The notes under the pieces are model-generated. The model ran no database searches. It was given only the letters and a program-made list of their open reading frames with translations, and was not told the DNA's origin. The position numbers were made by a program, and so were the translations under genes. From a bacterium (lineage in GTDB: Bacteria; Patescibacteriota; Minisyncoccia; UBA6257; GWB1-50-10), in the NCBI GenBank assembly GCA_027310975.1, contig DAICZV010000015.1, positions 1-7,239 of the forward strand: DNA of 7,239 nucleotides, written 5' to 3'. This document shows, in pieces, positions 5,231 through 7,239 of this stretch (position 1 is the stretch's first letter; each line of letters opens with the position of its first letter).

Positions 5231-5848
5231 ATGAAATACTTCCAAGCTTACGGAAATCGGTGCGCGATCAGCTTCCGAGAGCTTCGCTTGCCCGTGAGCG
5301 ACGCGGAAGCTCTCGCTATTCTCCAGAAAAAGAAATTCCACGTGGTGAGAGCGGACATACTGGGGCTGGCGCGGAGCGTTGTCGGCAAGGCCCAGTACAA
5401 ACGCGGATCGCGGCTTTACGAAGCGCCCTTTTACTTTGATTGCTCCAGCCTGGCCGGCTGGCTCTATGGCCAGCTCGGCATCCGCATTCCGCGGCGGTCT
5501 ATCCAGCAATTTAAGTTCGGCGTCAACGCGAGCATCCAAGAACTCCGCGCCGGCGACCTTGTGTTCGTCTCCGGACACATAGATTACTACTATGTTGACA
5601 AAGCCAAGGGCGTTGGTCACGTCGGTATCGCCACCGGTGAAGGAACGATTATCCACGCGGCGAACAGAAAATACGGTGTCGTGGAAAGCGCAGTTAGTGC
5701 TTTTATCGGCGATAAGTTTAGAGGGGTGAGAAGGATCATTCAGGACTTCGGCGAACTTATCACGCTTGAGACGCCGCCGGAGCGCGAGATTGTGAACTCA
5801 GCAGACATCCGATGGGTCATTCTCCAAAATCTCAAGGCCGGCTCTTAG
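5231..5848 (+). CDS. NlpC/P60-family cysteine peptidase-like protein without signal peptide
   Basis: A 205-aa protein whose residues 41-160 follow the NlpC/P60 fold, a papain-like family that usually cuts D-Glu-meso-diaminopimelate bonds in peptidoglycan. Catalytic-type residues are C71 in FDCSSLAGWLYG, H130 in GVGHVGIA and H142 in IIHAANRKYG. IPRRS..Q and LRAGDLVFV are also family-typical. Residues 1-40 and the tail after about 170 match nothing I recognise. No signal peptide, membrane helix or SH3/LysM binding module is present, so how it would reach the wall is unclear. It may act inside the cell, leave by another route, or be an amidase or transferase of the wider family. It has its own strong Shine-Dalgarno and a structured 153-nt leader, but I see no convincing promoter, so it may depend on read-through from clpP. 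Its stop codon lies in the loop of its own terminator. Confidence 0.85.
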   Translation: MKYFQAYGNRCAISFRELRLPVSDAEALAILQKKKFHVVRADILGLARSVVGKAQYKRGSRLYEAPFYFDCSSLAGWLYGQLGIRIPRRSIQQFKFGVNASIQELRAGDLVFVSGHIDYYYVDKAKGVGHVGIATGEGTIIHAANRKYGVVESAVSAFIGDKFRGVRRIIQDFGELITLETPPEREIVNSADIRWVILQNLKAGS

Positions 5849-5864
5849 ACGAACCGGCTTTTTA
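5834..5864 (+). terminator. Intrinsic terminator overlapping the end of the NlpC/P60 gene
   Basis: AAGGCCGG and CCGGCTTT pair over 8 bp (one G-U) and run into a T-tract. The loop holds the last codon and the TAG stop at 5846-5848. It separates the gene from the tyrS promoter, which begins 15 nt downstream. Confidence 0.8.
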
Positions 5865-5878
5865 TATCCAATCTTAAA

Positions 5879-5887
5879 TGCTAAAAT
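5879..5887 (+). promoter_or_regulatory. Extended -10 promoter of tyrS, probably leaderless
   Basis: TGC-TAAAAT is a one-mismatch extended -10 element. It ends 9 nt (TGAAGCGAT) before the tyrS ATG at 5897. The gap from the preceding terminator is too short (32 nt) for a T-box riboswitch, and no Shine-Dalgarno lies before the ATG. Confidence 0.55.
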
Positions 5888-5896
5888 TGAAGCGAT

Positions 5897-7051
5897 ATGG
5901 ATAATAAGGAGGTTTTAATAAAGAAAACTTTCACGCGAGGTATTGAGGAAATCATTGATGGCGTCCATTTTTGGAATGCCCTCAATTCCGGCCGGAAATT
6001 GCGGGTGAAACTCGGCATTGACCCGACCAAGCCCGATATTCATTTGGGCCACACCGTTCCCCTCTTGAAGCTCCGCGAGTTCCAGGAGCTGGGGCACCAG
6101 GCCGTCCTCATCATCGGCGATTTCACCGCCCAGATCGGCGACCCTTCCGGCCAGTCGGCCGAACGCCAGCCGCTTACCGAAAAAGAGATCAAGGTGAACA
6201 TGAAGCATTATCTGGACCAGGCCGGGAAGGTCATCAACATCAAAAAGACCGAGGTCAGATACAACAGCGAGTGGCACGGAAAAAGCTTAAAAGATTTTTT
6301 GGCGGTCACTAAGGCCGTGAGCATCAGCCAAATAATGAAGCGCGAGGACTTTCAAAAACGGATAGACGCCGGCGGCGACGTAACGGTCCTCGAATCGCTC
6401 TATGCCATCCTCCAAGGATACGATTCCGTGATGGTAAAAGCCGACGTTGAGCTCGGCGGCGCGGACCAGAAGCTGAACTTGCTGATGGGCCGGCGCATCC
6501 AGCGCTACTTCAAAATGCCGGAACAGGACATTATCACCATGCCGCTCGTGGAAGGCACCGACGGAGTGCGCAAGATGAGCAAGAGCTACGGCAACTACAT
6601 CGGCCTCACCGAAAAACCGGAGGAGATGTTCGGCAAATTAATGTCCATCCCCGACTCGCTCACCGCCAAATACTTCACGCACTTCACCGAAGTTGAGCCG
6701 CCCCAAGGCAACCCCTACGAAGCGAAGATGCTTCTTGCGGAAACCGTCACCAAAATGTACCACGGCGAGAAAGAAGCGATGAAAGCGAAAGAGAACTGGA
6801 TAAAAACCTTCTCCAAAAGAGAAATGCCGGAGGAGATACGGGAATTAGGAATTAGGAATAAAGAATTGGGAATATTGGACCTGCTAATCGCCGCGGGTGT
6901 TCCCAGTAAAAGCGAGGCACGACGGCTCATCGCGCAAAAAGCGGTTGAGTTGGACAGTAAGGAAAAGACAGATGAAAAGGAAGTTTTGAGATTGAACGGC
7001 GGCGAAATCCTTAAGATCGGCAAGCACCGATTCTTCAAGATAAAGCTTTAA
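5897..7051 (+). CDS. tyrS: Tyrosyl-tRNA synthetase
   Basis: This class I enzyme charges tRNA-Tyr with tyrosine using ATP, in the cytoplasm. At 384 aa it is slightly short of the usual 400-430. The Rossmann-fold catalytic domain begins at about residue 33 (KLRVKLGIDPTKPDIHLGHT) with the HIGH motif as HLGH at 49-52. GDFTAQIGDPSG (75-85) and QGYDS (173-177) line the tyrosine and adenylate pocket. KMSKS is complete at 226-230. An S4-type RNA-binding domain closes the protein from about 328 (LLIAAGVPSKSEARRLI). The HLGHT form and PSGQSAERQPLT segment resemble the TyrZ/TyrS2 branch more than the E. coli type; this is by eye. A short repetitive insert, ELGIRNKELGI (316-326), links the two domains and is unusual in base composition. 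The gene is monocistronic between two terminators, from its own leaderless-type promoter. Confidence 0.97.
   Translation: MDNKEVLIKKTFTRGIEEIIDGVHFWNALNSGRKLRVKLGIDPTKPDIHLGHTVPLLKLREFQELGHQAVLIIGDFTAQIGDPSGQSAERQPLTEKEIKVNMKHYLDQAGKVINIKKTEVRYNSEWHGKSLKDFLAVTKAVSISQIMKREDFQKRIDAGGDVTVLESLYAILQGYDSVMVKADVELGGADQKLNLLMGRRIQRYFKMPEQDIITMPLVEGTDGVRKMSKSYGNYIGLTEKPEEMFGKLMSIPDSLTAKYFTHFTEVEPPQGNPYEAKMLLAETVTKMYHGEKEAMKAKENWIKTFSKREMPEEIRELGIRNKELGILDLLIAAGVPSKSEARRLIAQKAVELDSKEKTDEKEVLRLNGGEILKIGKHRFFKIKL
6841..6878 (+). repeat. Short GGAATTA-type tandem repeat inside tyrS
   Basis: The block consists of GGAATTA, GGAATTA, GGAATAAA and then GAATTGGG-AATATTGG, a degenerate 7-8-nt periodicity. It is AT- and purine-rich within a much more GC-rich gene. 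It stays in frame and encodes the ELGIRNKELGI linker between the catalytic and S4 domains. Similar 'GGAATTA' runs are, from memory, scattered in CPR and cyanobacterial genomes. Confidence 0.7.
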
Positions 7052-7054
7052 ACG

Positions 7055-7083
7055 AAAATCCGCCTCATCGGCGGATTTTTTAT
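7055..7083. terminator. Terminator between tyrS and the convergent tRNA genes, possibly bidirectional
   Basis: AAAATCCGCC and GGCGGATTTT form a perfect 10-bp stem with a TCATC loop, followed on the plus strand by more T residues. On the minus strand the hairpin is also followed by T-rich sequence (TTTTCGTTT). It can therefore end tyrS and also the tRNA transcript arriving from the right. Confidence 0.85.
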
Positions 7084-7089
7084 TCTAAG

Positions 7090-7173
7090 TGCCCGGGGTG
7101 GGACTCGGACCCACACGCCCTTTCGGACAGGGGATTTTAAGTCCCCTCTGGCTACCAATTACAGCACCCGGGC
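7090..7173 (-). tRNA. tRNA-Leu (anticodon UAA)
   Basis: A complete class II tRNA of 84 nt that reads UUA (and UUG by wobble) codons. The acceptor stem GCCCGGG pairs perfectly with CCCGGGC (7167-7173 with 7091-7097), and the discriminator is A. The D loop contains the usual GG. The anticodon stem GGGGA/TCCCC closes the loop CTTAAAA, giving TAA at 7137-7139. The long variable arm GTCC-GAAA-GGGC and the leucine-type A73 agree with tRNA-Leu. The T stem is GTGGG/CCCAC. Two points are odd: CCA is not encoded, so it must be added by the CCA enzyme, and the T loop is TCCGAGT, with C where nearly all tRNAs carry the U that becomes pseudouridine 55. No intron is present, although group I introns are known in this tRNA in cyanobacteria. 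Confidence 0.93.
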
Positions 7174-7181
7174 ATTACACG

Positions 7182-7239
7182 AGGCGCCAGTGAGAGTCGA
7201 ACCCACGATGGAGCTTTTGTCTCGCTACGCGAGATGCCG
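7182..7239 (-). tRNA. 3' part of a second tRNA, likely tRNA-Cys, possibly intron-containing; cut by the window edge
   Basis: On the minus strand the T arm GTGGG-TTCGACT-CTCAC (7190-7206) is followed by acceptor strand TGGCGCC (7183-7189) and discriminator T, with no encoded CCA. U73, the implied 5' acceptor GGCGCCA, a 4-nt variable loop (CATC, 7207-7210) and CAAA before the stem AGCTC all match tRNA-Cys positions 35-38 and onward. However, the bases before CAAA cannot close an anticodon stem. Instead a 6-bp hairpin, TCTCGC-GTA-GCGAGA (7220-7234), stands where the 5' half of the anticodon arm should be. An intron in the anticodon loop would explain this; a degenerate tRNA is the alternative. 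It lies 8 nt upstream of tRNA-Leu on the same strand, so the two are probably cotranscribed. Confidence 0.5.

Noticed and set aside
5201..5656. Antisense open frame of 151 codons over the NlpC/P60 gene
   Set aside because: It has no Shine-Dalgarno or promoter, no family-like motif, and mirrors a gene with an intact catalytic triad.
5865..5896. T-box or other riboswitch upstream of tyrS
   Set aside because: Only 32 nt lie between the previous terminator and the start codon, too short for a T-box with specifier stem and antiterminator.
5915..6277. Antisense open frame of 120 codons within tyrS
   Set aside because: It overlaps the HIGH-motif region of a well-conserved gene and has no features of its own.
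7182..7239. 3' end of a tmRNA
   Set aside because: TTCGACT fits, but tmRNA needs a G3-U70 acceptor pair and discriminator A; here position 70 is G and the discriminator is T.
1..7239. CRISPR array, insertion sequence or prophage module
   Set aside because: No regularly spaced direct repeats, transposase or integrase motifs, or structural phage genes are seen on either strand.

Overview
This window looks like a piece of a Candidate Phyla Radiation (Patescibacteria, probably Parcubacteria-like) genome. That assignment is inferred from gene content and style, not from a marker search. The signs are secreted fibronectin-III / 'GYAW...GWLSF' surface proteins, a small UPF0213-type GIY-YIG protein, compact housekeeping genes (ClpP, TyrRS) packed between small intrinsic terminators, tRNA genes without an encoded CCA, and start codons placed directly behind -10 boxes. 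TGA serves as a stop, so the code looks standard.

Layout. The left half (63-3572) holds two secreted-protein genes on the minus strand: a 714-aa protein with five FN3-like domains and a GYAW-repeat block, and a 429-aa cysteine-rich protein with a Gly/Ser linker. Each is followed by its own rho-independent terminator. At 3581-3614 a perfect 12-bp inverted repeat carries two divergent extended -10 promoters. One drives the 429-aa gene leftwards, the other a 160-aa membrane-anchored protein rightwards. The plus strand then carries an AT-rich GIY-YIG gene, clpP (all three catalytic residues at the B. subtilis positions), an NlpC/P60 cysteine peptidase-like gene, and tyrS. At the right edge two tRNA genes run on the minus strand, convergent with tyrS: tRNA-Leu(UAA), and the 3' part of another that looks like tRNA-Cys and may be interrupted by an intron.

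Expression logic is the most interesting part. Four genes have a TGn-TATAAT (or TAAAAT) box ending 7-9 nt before the ATG with no Shine-Dalgarno, and clpP fits the same spacing, which implies leaderless mRNAs. The NlpC/P60 gene is the exception: it has a strong Shine-Dalgarno and a 153-nt leader. That leader holds a mini-ORF, a 9-bp candidate antiterminator helix and an overlapping terminator, an arrangement resembling an attenuator. A 14-bp perfect inverted repeat brackets the GIY-YIG/clpP junction and covers the clpP start codon.

I see no CRISPR array, transposase or phage module. The genes do not form one pathway. They are a surface-protein pair, a small envelope protein, and housekeeping genes for proteolysis and translation.
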